NCBI RefSeq assembly: GCF_008831035.1
Contig: NZ_WAJR01000024.1
Location: 1 to 34,727, forward strand
Source of the DNA: Ellagibacter isourolithinifaciens
Lineage (GTDB): Bacteria; Actinomycetota; Coriobacteriia; Coriobacteriales; Eggerthellaceae
Reading direction: 5' to 3'
DNA: 34,727 nucleotides
The notes under the pieces were generated by a model. That model was not told the origin of the DNA, did not search any database, and saw only the letters and a list, made by a program, of their open reading frames with translations. A program made the translations under genes and the position numbers. The number at the start of each line of letters is the position of its first letter. Position 1 is the stretch's first letter. Shown here one piece after another: positions 24,690 through 33,116 of the stretch.

Positions 24690-25751
24690 TTAGCGCCCGA
24701 GAGTTGTCCAATCGATAAAGATGTTGCGCCTCAGGTCGATCTCGCAACGAATCTCTTTGGAGCTTTTGCTTCGATATGCGACTCCGACTTGCCTTGCAAC
24801 CATCCTGCGCACCGTATCAAAGTTTGCCCGATCGGATATCTGCCGATAAGTAAGCGGCATGACAGTAAAGCCCATTTGTTGAAGCGCGGTCGTCCTGTCG
24901 GAATCCGAAATCGCCGAATCATGGTCGTCGTGGACCATTTTTCCCTGGCATTCGACGATAAGCGGGCTTGCGCCGTTGGGAACGTCGAACAGCAGGTCGG
25001 CGTAGCACGTCGATTTCCCATAGATGCGCCTTGCGCTTGTCGAAAGCGGAATTCGCTCGTTGTTAACGAAGCCCGAAAAGCCCTCGCCGCCCTTGCATCT
25101 TTGCGTCGAGAAGAGCATCGAAGCTTGAACCTCAAACGGCGAAGCGGTAACCCCGGTCACGCGTTTCGCGGCGCGCGCGAAACGCCGCCCCCCGCGTTTG
25201 CTTTTCATGGCGTCGGCGAACTGTCCCAATTCGCCCAGTTCAATAAGGGGTTCGCGTCTCCAAAGGTCGGTCTTTCTCCCCGAAGAGCTTTTGACTCGCC
25301 GCCACCCGAATGACCGGGGAAGCAGCTCGGAAGAGTCGATGCTGTCGAGAAGCGCTTCAACAACTGGGCTCGGCCGAAATATCGAAAACGTGCCGCAGAA
25401 TTCGTACATCGCCATAACAAGGTGGTTTTCGTCAACATGCGAGGCAAGATTAAATAGTGAATAGAGAGGACTTGCCGTTGAAATACCGAGGTCAGTTTGC
25501 TGTATGCACCCAAATGGCAACTCGTTTGTAACGAGGTGTGATACCGTACTCACATTGTTCAGTCGGCGTTTGCGATCAGTCGCTAAAAGATGGACGGGGG
25601 TACCGAGTATCTCATGGGTGAGTATATGGTTCCTGAAGCCTGCACGATTGTTATCGGTCGCCCTGTCGGGGTAAGGAGGGCACAGCATTAGAACCTGCGG
25701 AGGGGTTCGATGAAAGCGAAACGCCGATATGTCGCACAAAATGTCTTCCAT
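24690..25751 (-). CDS. Putative DUF559/VSR-like nuclease-fold protein
   Basis: The 353-residue protein has an N-terminal half with 'ILTHEILGTPVHLLATDRKRR', 'ISTASPLYSLFNLAS' and 'MAMYEFCGTFS', resembling the AbiEi/DUF559-type proteins of actinobacteria. The C-terminal half looks like a PD-(D/E)XK fold: E207 in SPFEVQASM, D252 in CYADLLFD, then E267-C-Q269 in LIVECQGKMVH, and 'DRTTALQQMGFTVMPLTYRQI'. The usual E-x-K lysine is replaced by Gln, with K271 two residues later, so catalysis is uncertain. GC content looks lower than its neighbours by eye, suggesting transfer. The start ATG has only a weak GGTAAAG upstream. The family assignment is from pattern memory. Confidence 0.6.
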   Translation of the reverse strand: MEDILCDISAFRFHRTPPQVLMLCPPYPDRATDNNRAGFRNHILTHEILGTPVHLLATDRKRRLNNVSTVSHLVTNELPFGCIQQTDLGISTASPLYSLFNLASHVDENHLVMAMYEFCGTFSIFRPSPVVEALLDSIDSSELLPRSFGWRRVKSSSGRKTDLWRREPLIELGELGQFADAMKSKRGGRRFARAAKRVTGVTASPFEVQASMLFSTQRCKGGEGFSGFVNNERIPLSTSARRIYGKSTCYADLLFDVPNGASPLIVECQGKMVHDDHDSAISDSDRTTALQQMGFTVMPLTYRQISDRANFDTVRRMVARQVGVAYRSKSSKEIRCEIDLRRNIFIDWTTLGR

Positions 25752-25908
25752 GCGCGAACTTTACCAGGTTTGGGGAAAGCGCGCATCACAAGACTTGCGG
25801 CGCAGGGCGATGCCATCCCCCTGCGAGGCGTCGGGAATAAGCATACCGCCGCACCGTCTCTCAGCCCACACGGCACCCACGCTGGCCGGCCGAGCCGCAA
25901 ACTGCCAG

Positions 25909-26352
25909 CTAGCAGCCCTCGATGGCCATGCCGGGCTCGGGCGCGTACTCCAAGAAGTCGGCGAGCGTGGCCGAGTCGACGTATTCCTCGATTACCTGGT
26001 CAAGCCCCGCCCAGAAGCGCACCGTCGTGCACTCTCCCTTGCGAGGGCAACCGACCACGTCGTCCTCGAGCGCGTTGCACGCCACGGGCACCGTGGAGCC
26101 CTCGGCCGCGCGCAGCACGTCGCCTGCGCGGATTTCGGACGCCTCGCGGGCAAGCGCGTAGCCGCCGCCTTTGCCCCTTACGCTGCGCACGAGCCCCGCG
26201 GCCATGAGCGGACGAACCACCTGCTCGAGGTATTTCAGCGAGATGTCTTCCTCTTCGGCCACTTTGCGCAGGGGAACCTTCCCGTCGGGGCCTTGCTGGG
26301 CAATGCGGATCATGAGGCGCATCGCGTAGCGCCCCTTCGTGGTTACCAGCAT
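25909..26352 (-). CDS. Rrf2-family Fe-S-type transcriptional regulator
   Basis: The 147-residue protein begins 'MLVTTKGRYAMRLMIRIA', the Rrf2 winged-helix start. Helix-turn-helix residues lie in ISLKYLEQVVRPLMAAG (37-53) and the wing in SVRGKGGGYALAR (57-69). Three cysteines C92, C102 and C108 in the linker (C-x9-C-x5-C) match the cluster-ligand region of IscR/SufR-like members. It is divergent from sufC with a 181-bp shared control region, so it very probably senses Fe-S status and represses the suf operon. That role is inferred from position and family. Confidence 0.9.
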   Translation of the reverse strand: MLVTTKGRYAMRLMIRIAQQGPDGKVPLRKVAEEEDISLKYLEQVVRPLMAAGLVRSVRGKGGGYALAREASEIRAGDVLRAAEGSTVPVACNALEDDVVGCPRKGECTTVRFWAGLDQVIEEYVDSATLADFLEYAPEPGMAIEGC

Positions 26353-26456
26353 CGTTTATCCTCACTTCCCCCTCGTGATACGGTTCGCCCTCGGAAAACC
26401 CAGGTGCGGCCGACTCGATTTCGCATACTTATTCTAGCGCGAAAGGAATCTATTAC

Positions 26457-26484
26457 TTGACATTTTAGCGCGTCGCGGTATTTT
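26457..26484 (+). promoter_or_regulatory. suf operon promoter
   Basis: A perfect -35 TTGACA (26457-26462) and TATTTT (26479-26484) are spaced 16 bp apart, about 50 bp before the sufC ATG. TAGCGCG lies within the spacer and again 31 bp upstream. A minus-strand TAGAAT (plus 26431-26436) may be the -10 of the Rrf2 gene. Confidence 0.7.
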
Positions 26485-26486
26485 AT

Positions 26487-26505
26487 TCCTAGAAAATTCA
26501 TAGGA
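26487..26505 (+). promoter_or_regulatory. Operator-like dyad at the suf start site
   Basis: TCCTA (26487-26491) and TAGGA (26501-26505) form an inverted repeat with a 9-bp AT-rich centre, right at the expected transcription start. It is a plausible binding site for the divergent Rrf2 regulator. Confidence 0.45.
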
Positions 26506-26533
26506 TTATGCACAGACGAGAGGGGCATATTTC

Positions 26534-27313
26534 ATGGAAACCAATGCAACGAGCCCGCTGCTGAAACTGCAGGGGCTATCGGCCTCAGTAGGCGACAAAC
26601 CCATTCTCCACGACATCGACCTTGCGATCGGTGCGCACGAGACGCACGTCATGATGGGCCCGAACGGCGCCGGCAAATCGACGCTCGGCCATGTAATCAT
26701 GGGCGACCCTGAGTATAGCGTAACTTCGGGCACCGTGACCTTCGACGGGCAAGATATTACGGATCTTTCCCCCGATAAGCGCTCGCGCGCGGGCCTTTTC
26801 TTGAGCTTCCAGGCGCCGGTCGAGATCCCCGGCGTACCGCTGTCGAGCTTCCTGCGCGCCACCGTCGAGGGCCGCGAGGGCTTCAACATGAAGGGCAAGG
26901 AATTCCGCAAGCACGTGCGCGAGCTGGCGAAAAGCCTCGACTTCGACCCGGCGTATCTCGACCGCGAGCTGGGCGTGGGCTTTTCCGGCGGCGAGAAGAA
27001 GAAGCTCGAGATGCTGCAGCTTTTGCTTCTCAAGCCGAAGCTGGCCATCCTGGACGAGACCGACTCCGGCCTCGACGTCGACGCGCTCGGCGTCGTGTCC
27101 CGCGGCATCCAGGAATATCGCAAGACCTGCGACGGCACGCTCATCATCATCACGCACAACACCCGCATCTTGGAGCACGTCGACGTCGATCGCGTGCACG
27201 TCATGGTGAAGGGGCATCTGGTGCACGAGGACGACGCCGCGCTCATCGCCGACATCGATGCGCACGGCTTCGAGCGCTTCGAGCAGGCCGCAACCCCCAA
27301 AGCCGACGCGTAA
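26534..27313 (+). CDS. sufC: Fe-S assembly ATPase SufC
   Basis: SufC is the ABC-type ATPase that drives the SufBCD scaffold. The 259-residue protein has Walker A GPNGAGKST (42-50), the Suf-type signature FSGGEKKK (150-157) and Walker B AILDETDSGLD (171-181). 'SFQAPVEIPGV' (91-101) is the Q-loop, as in the family. The ATG follows GAGGGG by 9 nt. It is first of five suf genes; sufB starts 12 nt after its stop. Confidence 0.97.
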   Translation: METNATSPLLKLQGLSASVGDKPILHDIDLAIGAHETHVMMGPNGAGKSTLGHVIMGDPEYSVTSGTVTFDGQDITDLSPDKRSRAGLFLSFQAPVEIPGVPLSSFLRATVEGREGFNMKGKEFRKHVRELAKSLDFDPAYLDRELGVGFSGGEKKKLEMLQLLLLKPKLAILDETDSGLDVDALGVVSRGIQEYRKTCDGTLIIITHNTRILEHVDVDRVHVMVKGHLVHEDDAALIADIDAHGFERFEQAATPKADA

Positions 27314-27325
27314 GGGGGCCCAACC

Positions 27326-28738
27326 ATGGCAAAGCAACGCACCGAGGTCGCGGACATCGACCGCAGCCTCTACGACTTCTCATACGGCGAGGAGGCGGCC
27401 GAGAAGCTCGACGCCGGCCTCACTCCCGAAATCGTGCGCGAGATCTCCGCGAAAAAGGACGAGCCCTCTTGGATGCTCGAGCACCGCTTGAAGTCGCTCG
27501 AGATCTACCACGAGAGCAGAACCCCTGATTGGGGCCCCTCCATCGCCGGGCTGGACATGGACCACATCGTGACCTACGTCAAACCCAACACCGACCAGAA
27601 AAGCGATTGGGACTCCCTGCCCGACGACGTGAAGAACACCTTCGACCGCCTGGGCATCCCCGAGGCCGAGCGCAGCTACCTGGCTGGCGTCGGCGCGCAG
27701 TACGACTCCGAGCTCGTGTATCACAACATGCAGGACACCGCGTCGCGCATGGGCATCGTATACTCGGGCATCGAGGAGGCGCTGCACGACCCGAAGTGGG
27801 AGGAGCTCATCCACGACAAATTCATGACGCTCATCCCCCCGACCGACCATAAGTTCGCGGCGCTCCACGGCGCGGTATGGTCGGGCGGCAGCTTCGTGTA
27901 CGTCCCGAAAGATACCAAGCTCGACTTCCCGCTGCAAAGCTACTTCCGCCTGAACGCGAAGGGCGCAGGGCAATTCGAGCACACGCTCATCATCGTGGAA
28001 GACGGCGCTGACCTGCACTTCATCGAAGGATGTTCGGCACCTAAATACAACGTGGCGAACCTGCACGCGGGCGCGGTCGAGCTGTTCGTGGGCAAGAACG
28101 CCAAGCTGCGCTATTCGACCATCGAGAACTGGTCGAAGAACATGTACAACCTGAACACCAAGCGCGCGGTGTGCGACGAGGGCGGCCAGATCGAGTGGGT
28201 TTCCGGCTCCTTCGGCAGCCACGTGGGCTATCTGTACCCGATGTCGATTCTGAAGGGGCGCAAGTCGCGCTGCACCTTCACCGGCATCACCTTCGCAGGT
28301 ACCGGCCAAAACCTCGACACCGGCTGCAAGGTCGTCCTGGCGGCGCCTGAGACGACGGCGGCCATCGAGACGAAGTCGATCTCGAAGGGCGGCGGCGTGT
28401 CGACGTTCCGCAGCTCGGTCGTGGCAACTCCCGCCGCGGAGAACTCGGTCGCGAGCGTGTCGTGCCAGTCGCTTATGTTGGACGACCACAGCCGCTCCGA
28501 CACCATCCCCGCGATGGACATCCGCTGCAAGCACGTCGACGTGGGCCACGAGGCGACCATCGGCCGCATCGGCGACGACAAGGTGTTCTACCTGATGAGC
28601 CGCGGCATTCCCGAGGAAGAGGCACGCACGATGATCGTGAACGGCTTCGCCGACCCGGTCTCGAAGGAGCTGCCCCTCGAATACGCCGTGGAAATGAACA
28701 ACCTCATCAAGCTTGAAATGGAAGGGGCGATTGGATAA
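27326..28738 (+). CDS. sufB: Fe-S assembly scaffold SufB
   Basis: SufB is the main scaffold subunit on which clusters are built with SufC and SufD. The 470-residue protein has the family N-terminus ('VREISAKKDEPSWMLEHRLKSLEIY'), the beta-helix core, and a conserved cysteine in the SVSCQSLMLDD stretch. The end is the characteristic 'EARTMIVNGFADPVSKELPLEYAVEMNNLI'. Its TAA stop overlaps the sufD ATG by one base (TAATG), indicating coupled translation. Confidence 0.97.
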   Translation: MAKQRTEVADIDRSLYDFSYGEEAAEKLDAGLTPEIVREISAKKDEPSWMLEHRLKSLEIYHESRTPDWGPSIAGLDMDHIVTYVKPNTDQKSDWDSLPDDVKNTFDRLGIPEAERSYLAGVGAQYDSELVYHNMQDTASRMGIVYSGIEEALHDPKWEELIHDKFMTLIPPTDHKFAALHGAVWSGGSFVYVPKDTKLDFPLQSYFRLNAKGAGQFEHTLIIVEDGADLHFIEGCSAPKYNVANLHAGAVELFVGKNAKLRYSTIENWSKNMYNLNTKRAVCDEGGQIEWVSGSFGSHVGYLYPMSILKGRKSRCTFTGITFAGTGQNLDTGCKVVLAAPETTAAIETKSISKGGGVSTFRSSVVATPAAENSVASVSCQSLMLDDHSRSDTIPAMDIRCKHVDVGHEATIGRIGDDKVFYLMSRGIPEEEARTMIVNGFADPVSKELPLEYAVEMNNLIKLEMEGAIG

Positions 28739-30018
28739 TGGGCGCCCTCACTTTGAATCACGTGAACGCGATGCCCGCAGCGACGTGGCATCAGCTGCAT
28801 ATGAACGAGACGACCGTCAACGTGCCCGAGGGGCTCGAAGCCGCGCGCTCCGTCGTAGTCGAGGCCGACGAGGCGATCCTTGGCCCGCAGGACGCCTTCG
28901 ACGCGGCAGTAGCAGCCGCCCAGGCCGAGCTCGACGCCGCGAACGCGAAGACCGCGCCCGATGCGCGCGCCATCCTGCAGGCGGTCCGCCCTGACGTAGA
29001 CCCTCACGACCTGGACATCCCCGCGCTCTCCGTGTTCGAGAAGCGCGCCGTGGAAGAGGAGATGGCGCAAAGCATCGCCGGCACCTTCGAGTGCGCCCTA
29101 GGCGACGAAGCCGCAGCCTATCTGGAAGAGGTCGGCGGGGCTCGCGAGGGTCGCACCGTGCTCGCCACCAAGGCGGGCGCCACGGAACACGCCACCATCC
29201 GCGTCAACGGCATCGACGGCAAGGCGAACGTGGCCTGCGTCGATATCGTGGCGGCGGAGAACTCCACCATCACGCTCAACGTCGCGTTTGACTCCTCCGA
29301 CGCCGGTGCGGGCGTCATCGGTCTGTACGCCCGCGTGTTCGCCGGCAAGAACGCACGGGTGAACGTGGCGACCATCCACACGCTCGGGCAGAGTTGGCTC
29401 GCCCTCGACGGCGAGGGGTACATCGCCTGCGAGGATGCGCGCATCCAGGTCGACCACCGCGTGCTCGGCGCTGGGCAGTCCTACACCGGCCTTGCGTGCG
29501 ACCTGCGCGGAGACCGTTCAGACGCCACCATCCGCACGCGCTACCTGGGACACGGCGACGAGCGCCGCGACTTCAACTACATCGTGCGCCATCGCGGCAA
29601 GAAGACCACCTGCAACCTCGATGCCAACGGCGTTTTAGCCGACAGATCCCGCAAGGTGCTGCGCGGCACGATCGATCTGGTGCACGGCTGCAAGGGCGCG
29701 GAAGGCACCGAGCGCGAGACGGTGCTCCTTGCCGACGAGAAGGTGGTCAACAAGACCATCCCCACCATCCTGTGCGACGAGGACGACGTAGCGGGCAACC
29801 ACGGGGCCACCATCGGCCACGTTCGTCCCGAGCAGATGAACTACCTGATGACACGCGGCATTTCCCAGGAAGCTGCCGAGCGGCTGTTCGCGAACGCAAC
29901 CCTTGAGGAAGCGGCCATCAACGCGCCGGACGCCCAGGTGCGCGCCTCGGTTGCGCGCCTTGCCGCAGAACTGAACGTGCCCTTCGAACTCGTGGGCACA
30001 GACGAAGAGGCGATGTAA
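28738..30018 (+). CDS. sufD: Fe-S assembly protein SufD
   Basis: SufD pairs with SufB in the SufBC2D complex. The 426-residue protein is divergent in its N-terminal half, with an Ala/Glu-rich helical stretch at about 40-80. It keeps the C-terminal core 'DEDDVAGNHGATIGHVRPEQMNYLMTRGI', where the His in NHGATIGH corresponds to the functional His of the family. The ATG overlaps the sufB stop by one base. The next gene starts 1 nt after its stop. Confidence 0.95.
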   Translation: MGALTLNHVNAMPAATWHQLHMNETTVNVPEGLEAARSVVVEADEAILGPQDAFDAAVAAAQAELDAANAKTAPDARAILQAVRPDVDPHDLDIPALSVFEKRAVEEEMAQSIAGTFECALGDEAAAYLEEVGGAREGRTVLATKAGATEHATIRVNGIDGKANVACVDIVAAENSTITLNVAFDSSDAGAGVIGLYARVFAGKNARVNVATIHTLGQSWLALDGEGYIACEDARIQVDHRVLGAGQSYTGLACDLRGDRSDATIRTRYLGHGDERRDFNYIVRHRGKKTTCNLDANGVLADRSRKVLRGTIDLVHGCKGAEGTERETVLLADEKVVNKTIPTILCDEDDVAGNHGATIGHVRPEQMNYLMTRGISQEAAERLFANATLEEAAINAPDAQVRASVARLAAELNVPFELVGTDEEAM

Positions 30019-30019
30019 C

Positions 30020-31375
30020 ATGAGCCAAACCGATTCCCTTATCGCACGCGCCGCCGAGCAGGCCGCAAGCGACACCACCGCGTGCGCGATCGCCGACGCC
30101 GCGCACGCTGCCGCAACCTCTGCCACAGCGAGCGACATCGTATGCGCCGCCAACATCGCGGAGAACCCCTACAAGCGCGACTTCCCGCTTCTGGCGAATC
30201 ATCCCGACCTGGCGTTTCTCGACAGTGCCGCCACCGCGCAGCGCCCCAAGACCGTGCTCGATGCGCAGCGCCGGTTCTACGAGGAGATGAACGCGAACGC
30301 ACTTCGCGGCCTATACCGCCTGTCGGTCGAGGCCACCGAGGCCATCGAGGTGGCGCGCCATCGCGTCGCCAAGTTCATCGGCGCGCCCGACTGGCACGAC
30401 ATCGTGCTCACGCGCAACGCATCCGAGTCGCTCAACATCGTTGCGAAGGCCTTCGCCCCCACCGTGCTTGAGCCGGGCGATGAAGTGTGCATCACCATCA
30501 TGGAGCACCATTCCAACCTCATCCCCTGGCAGCAGGCGTGCCGCGATGCAGGCGCGAAGCTCGTCTACCTCTATCCCGACGAGGACGGCATCATCCAGCC
30601 GGAAGAGATGGACAAGAAAATCGGGCCGAAGACGAAGATTCTCTCCGTCGTGCATGTCTCCAATGTGCTTGGCGTGGAAAATCCCGTCGTTGAGCTGGGA
30701 CGTCGCGTCCACGAGCAGGGTGGTTACTTCGTCGTCGACGGCGCGCAATCCACGCCGCACATTCCCGTGAACGTGGAAGAGATCGGCGCCGACTTCTTCG
30801 CGCTTTCCGCGCACAAGATCTTCGGACCCTTCGGTATGGGCGTGCTGTGGGGCAAAGACGAACTGCTGCGCGCCATGCCGCCTTTCCTGACCGGCGGCGA
30901 GATGATCGATTCCGTCACCGAGCAGGACGCCACCTGGGCGCCTGTCCCCGAGAAGTTCGAGGCCGGCACGCAGGACGCGGCGGGAATCTACGCCACGGCC
31001 GCGGCGATCGCGTACGTGGAGTCGGTCGGACTCGATGTGATCGGCGCCCGCGAAAAGGCGCTCGTGAAATATTGTATGGAAGAGATGGCGCAGCTGCCCT
31101 ACATCGACATCATCGGCAGCCCGCGCCCCGAAGACCACCATGGGGTCATCAGCTTCAACGTGCGCGGAATTCACCCGCACGACGTGGCGAGCATCCTCGA
31201 TATGGATCAGGTGGCCATCCGCGCAGGCCATCACTGCGCGCAGCCCCTGCTCACCTGGCTCGGCGTGGAAAACCTGGCATGCTGCCGCGCGAGCCTGGCC
31301 TTCTACAACGACAAGGGCGACGTGGACAAGCTGATCGCCGGCCTGAAGAACGTTTGGAGTACTTTCAATGGGTAA
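30020..31375 (+). CDS. sufS: Cysteine desulfurase SufS
   Basis: SufS is a PLP enzyme that removes sulfur from cysteine as a persulfide. The 451-residue protein has the PLP lysine K266 in SAHKIFGPFG and the catalytic C406 in RAGHHCAQPL, the SufS (group II) pattern. MEHHSN (161-166) lies in the cofactor pocket. An Ala/Thr/Ser-rich leader of about 48 residues precedes the family core (NPYKRDFPLL). The ATG lies 1 nt after the sufD stop, so the long start is favoured by coupling, although a start within the leader cannot be excluded. It overlaps sufU by 8 nt. Confidence 0.96.
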   Translation: MSQTDSLIARAAEQAASDTTACAIADAAHAAATSATASDIVCAANIAENPYKRDFPLLANHPDLAFLDSAATAQRPKTVLDAQRRFYEEMNANALRGLYRLSVEATEAIEVARHRVAKFIGAPDWHDIVLTRNASESLNIVAKAFAPTVLEPGDEVCITIMEHHSNLIPWQQACRDAGAKLVYLYPDEDGIIQPEEMDKKIGPKTKILSVVHVSNVLGVENPVVELGRRVHEQGGYFVVDGAQSTPHIPVNVEEIGADFFALSAHKIFGPFGMGVLWGKDELLRAMPPFLTGGEMIDSVTEQDATWAPVPEKFEAGTQDAAGIYATAAAIAYVESVGLDVIGAREKALVKYCMEEMAQLPYIDIIGSPRPEDHHGVISFNVRGIHPHDVASILDMDQVAIRAGHHCAQPLLTWLGVENLACCRASLAFYNDKGDVDKLIAGLKNVWSTFNG

Positions 31376-31787
31376 TATCTACACCGCGGCGCTCATGGAG
31401 CACAATGCGCACCCGGATTACAAATACGACCTGGAAAACGCCACCGACGAGCACGAGGGCGTGAACCCCAGCTGCGGCGATGAGCTGGTCTTGAAGCTGC
31501 GCGTGGAAAACGGCGTAATCGAGGAGGCCGCGTTCACGGGCCACGGATGCGCTGTCTCGCAGGCATCCGCCGACATGATGGCCGACCTCGTAACGGGCGA
31601 GACCGTCGAGGAGGCGCGTCGTTTGTGCGGGCTGTTCCTGAAGATGGTGAAGGGCGAAAAGCTTACCGAGGACGAGCGAGAAGATCTCGACGAGGCGGCC
31701 GAGCTCGAGAGCATCTCCCGCATGCCCGCCCGCGTGAAGTGCGCCGAGCTCGGTTGGCGCACGCTATCCGAGATGATCGGGGACTAG
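31368..31787 (+). CDS. sufU: Zinc-dependent sulfur acceptor SufU
   Basis: SufU takes the persulfide from SufS in Gram-positive-type systems. The 139-residue IscU-like protein has the zinc ligands C36 and D38 (NPSCGDE), C61 (GHGCAVSQASADMM) and C125 (RVKCAELGW). It also has the insertion 'GEKLTEDEREDLDEAAELESISRMP' before the last Cys, split here by the fold, that distinguishes SufU from IscU. It overlaps the end of sufS by 8 nt. It is the last suf gene; no sufE or sufT is seen. Confidence 0.95.
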   Translation: MGNIYTAALMEHNAHPDYKYDLENATDEHEGVNPSCGDELVLKLRVENGVIEEAAFTGHGCAVSQASADMMADLVTGETVEEARRLCGLFLKMVKGEKLTEDEREDLDEAAELESISRMPARVKCAELGWRTLSEMIGD

Positions 31788-31805
31788 CAACGGTATCCCC
31801 GTCAC

Positions 31806-31845
31806 AGCCCTGCTGGGGAGCTCCAAGCTGCCAGCAGGGCTTTTT
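31806..31845 (+). terminator. Intrinsic terminator of the suf operon
   Basis: AGCCCTGCTGG (31806-31816) pairs with CCAGCAGGGCT (31831-31841), followed by a T5 run. It starts 19 nt past the sufU stop. This is a canonical plus-strand terminator. Confidence 0.92.
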
Positions 31846-31891
31846 CGCGAAATCCTATTGAATTAATAGGGTAGTTTTTTCAAATTCATAG

Positions 31892-31920
31892 TTAACAAAT
31901 AGGTAACAAACCGCTACACT
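31892..31920 (+). promoter_or_regulatory. Promoter of the BASS symporter
   Basis: TTAACA (31892-31897) and TACACT (31915-31920) are separated by 17 bp in an AT-rich stretch, with a 74-nt leader before the ATG at 31995. Confidence 0.7.
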
Positions 31921-31994
31921 ACCGCCTTGTCCTAGTTTCGAGCCGCATCCCAACCAGGTGTGGCTTGTTTTTTTTACGCAGGAAAGGTTTGGAA

Positions 31995-32987
31995 ATGAAA
32001 GTACTTGAGAAAATCAGCGACTTTGCCGGCAAATGGATGGCCATTATTGCACTACTGGTCGCCATTATCGCGCTGGTTGTCCCCGAACCGGTTCATGCGA
32101 TCCTACCCACAAGCTGGGTGAACCCGCTCCTCGGCATCGTTATGTTTGGCATGGGCATGACGCTCAAGCTCTCCGACTTTAAAGTGGTGTTCACCAAGCC
32201 GAAGGCTGTGATCACCGGTATCCTGTCACAATTCATCATCATGCCGCTCATCGCGTGGGTGCTCTGCCTGGTCTTCCAGCTGCCCACCGAGCTCGCCGTG
32301 GGCGTCATGCTCGTCGGCTGCTGCCCAGGCGGTACGTCCTCCAACGTCATGACGTACCTGTCCAAGGGCGACGTCGCGCTTTCCGTCGGTATGACCGCGT
32401 GCACGACTATCATGGCACCTGTCGTCACTCCGGCACTCGTGCTTCTGCTCGCCGGCCAGGCGGTCGATGTGTCCTACGTGAGCATGCTCATGTCCATCGT
32501 GCAGGTCGTGCTCGTGCCGATCGCCTTGGGCTTCATCATCAACGCTGTGGCTTCTAAGGTCGCGCAGACCTGCTCGAAGGTGCTTCCGCTTGTGTCCGTT
32601 ATCGCGATTTCCCTCATCATCATGGCAGTCGTGTCCGCAAACGCCGCGAAGCTCATGACGGTCGGCTGGCTGATCATCGTGGTCGTCATGCTGCACAACG
32701 TGTGCGGTTATGCGCTCGGCTACGGGGTCGGCCGCGCCCTTGGTCTGTCGAAGGCGCAGATGCGCACCTTGTCCATCGAGGTGGGCATGCAGAACTCCGG
32801 CCTTGCCACCTCGCTTGCAACCATGCACTTCGCGTCTATGCCGCTTGCCGCCGTGCCTGGCGCCGTGTTCAGCGTGTGGCATAACATCTCCGGCGCGATT
32901 TACGCGAACATCCTCGCTCGCACCGCAAGCGACGCCAAGGAAGAAGCATCTTCCCCGAAGAAGGCCGCTTCCGGCACAAAGGCGTAA
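31995..32987 (+). CDS. Bile acid:sodium symporter (BASS) family transporter
   Basis: This 330-residue protein has about nine to ten hydrophobic helices. Its BASS family motifs are 'GMGMTLKLSDF', 'GCCPGGTSSNVMTYLSKGDVALSV', split by the fold's crossover, and 'EVGMQNSGLATSLA'. Prokaryotic members carry out sodium-coupled import of organic anions such as pantoate, pyruvate-like acids or bile acids; the substrate here is unknown. The C-terminus is a short Lys/Ser/Ala-rich tail. I chose ATG at 31995 with AGGAAAGG upstream; an in-frame start at 31965 lacks a site. It has its own promoter and terminator, so it is a single-gene unit. Confidence 0.92.
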   Translation: MKVLEKISDFAGKWMAIIALLVAIIALVVPEPVHAILPTSWVNPLLGIVMFGMGMTLKLSDFKVVFTKPKAVITGILSQFIIMPLIAWVLCLVFQLPTELAVGVMLVGCCPGGTSSNVMTYLSKGDVALSVGMTACTTIMAPVVTPALVLLLAGQAVDVSYVSMLMSIVQVVLVPIALGFIINAVASKVAQTCSKVLPLVSVIAISLIIMAVVSANAAKLMTVGWLIIVVVMLHNVCGYALGYGVGRALGLSKAQMRTLSIEVGMQNSGLATSLATMHFASMPLAAVPGAVFSVWHNISGAIYANILARTASDAKEEASSPKKAASGTKA

Positions 32988-33045
32988 GGGGAGCCACCTC
33001 ATATGAGGGTGATTCCAGAAAGCGTCGCCCAACGACTCAGTCACA

Positions 33046-33079
33046 AACGCCGGCAACCCAACAGTTGCCGGCGTTTTTT
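33046..33079 (+). terminator. Intrinsic terminator of the BASS gene
   Basis: AACGCCGGCAAC (33046-33057) pairs perfectly with GTTGCCGGCGTT (33064-33075), followed by a T-run to 33079. A run of A before the stem gives some bidirectional potential toward the minus-strand gene ending at 33117. Confidence 0.93.
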
Positions 33080-33116
33080 ATTTGCGAACACCCGTGGGGC
33101 CTACCCGTAGGAGCCC

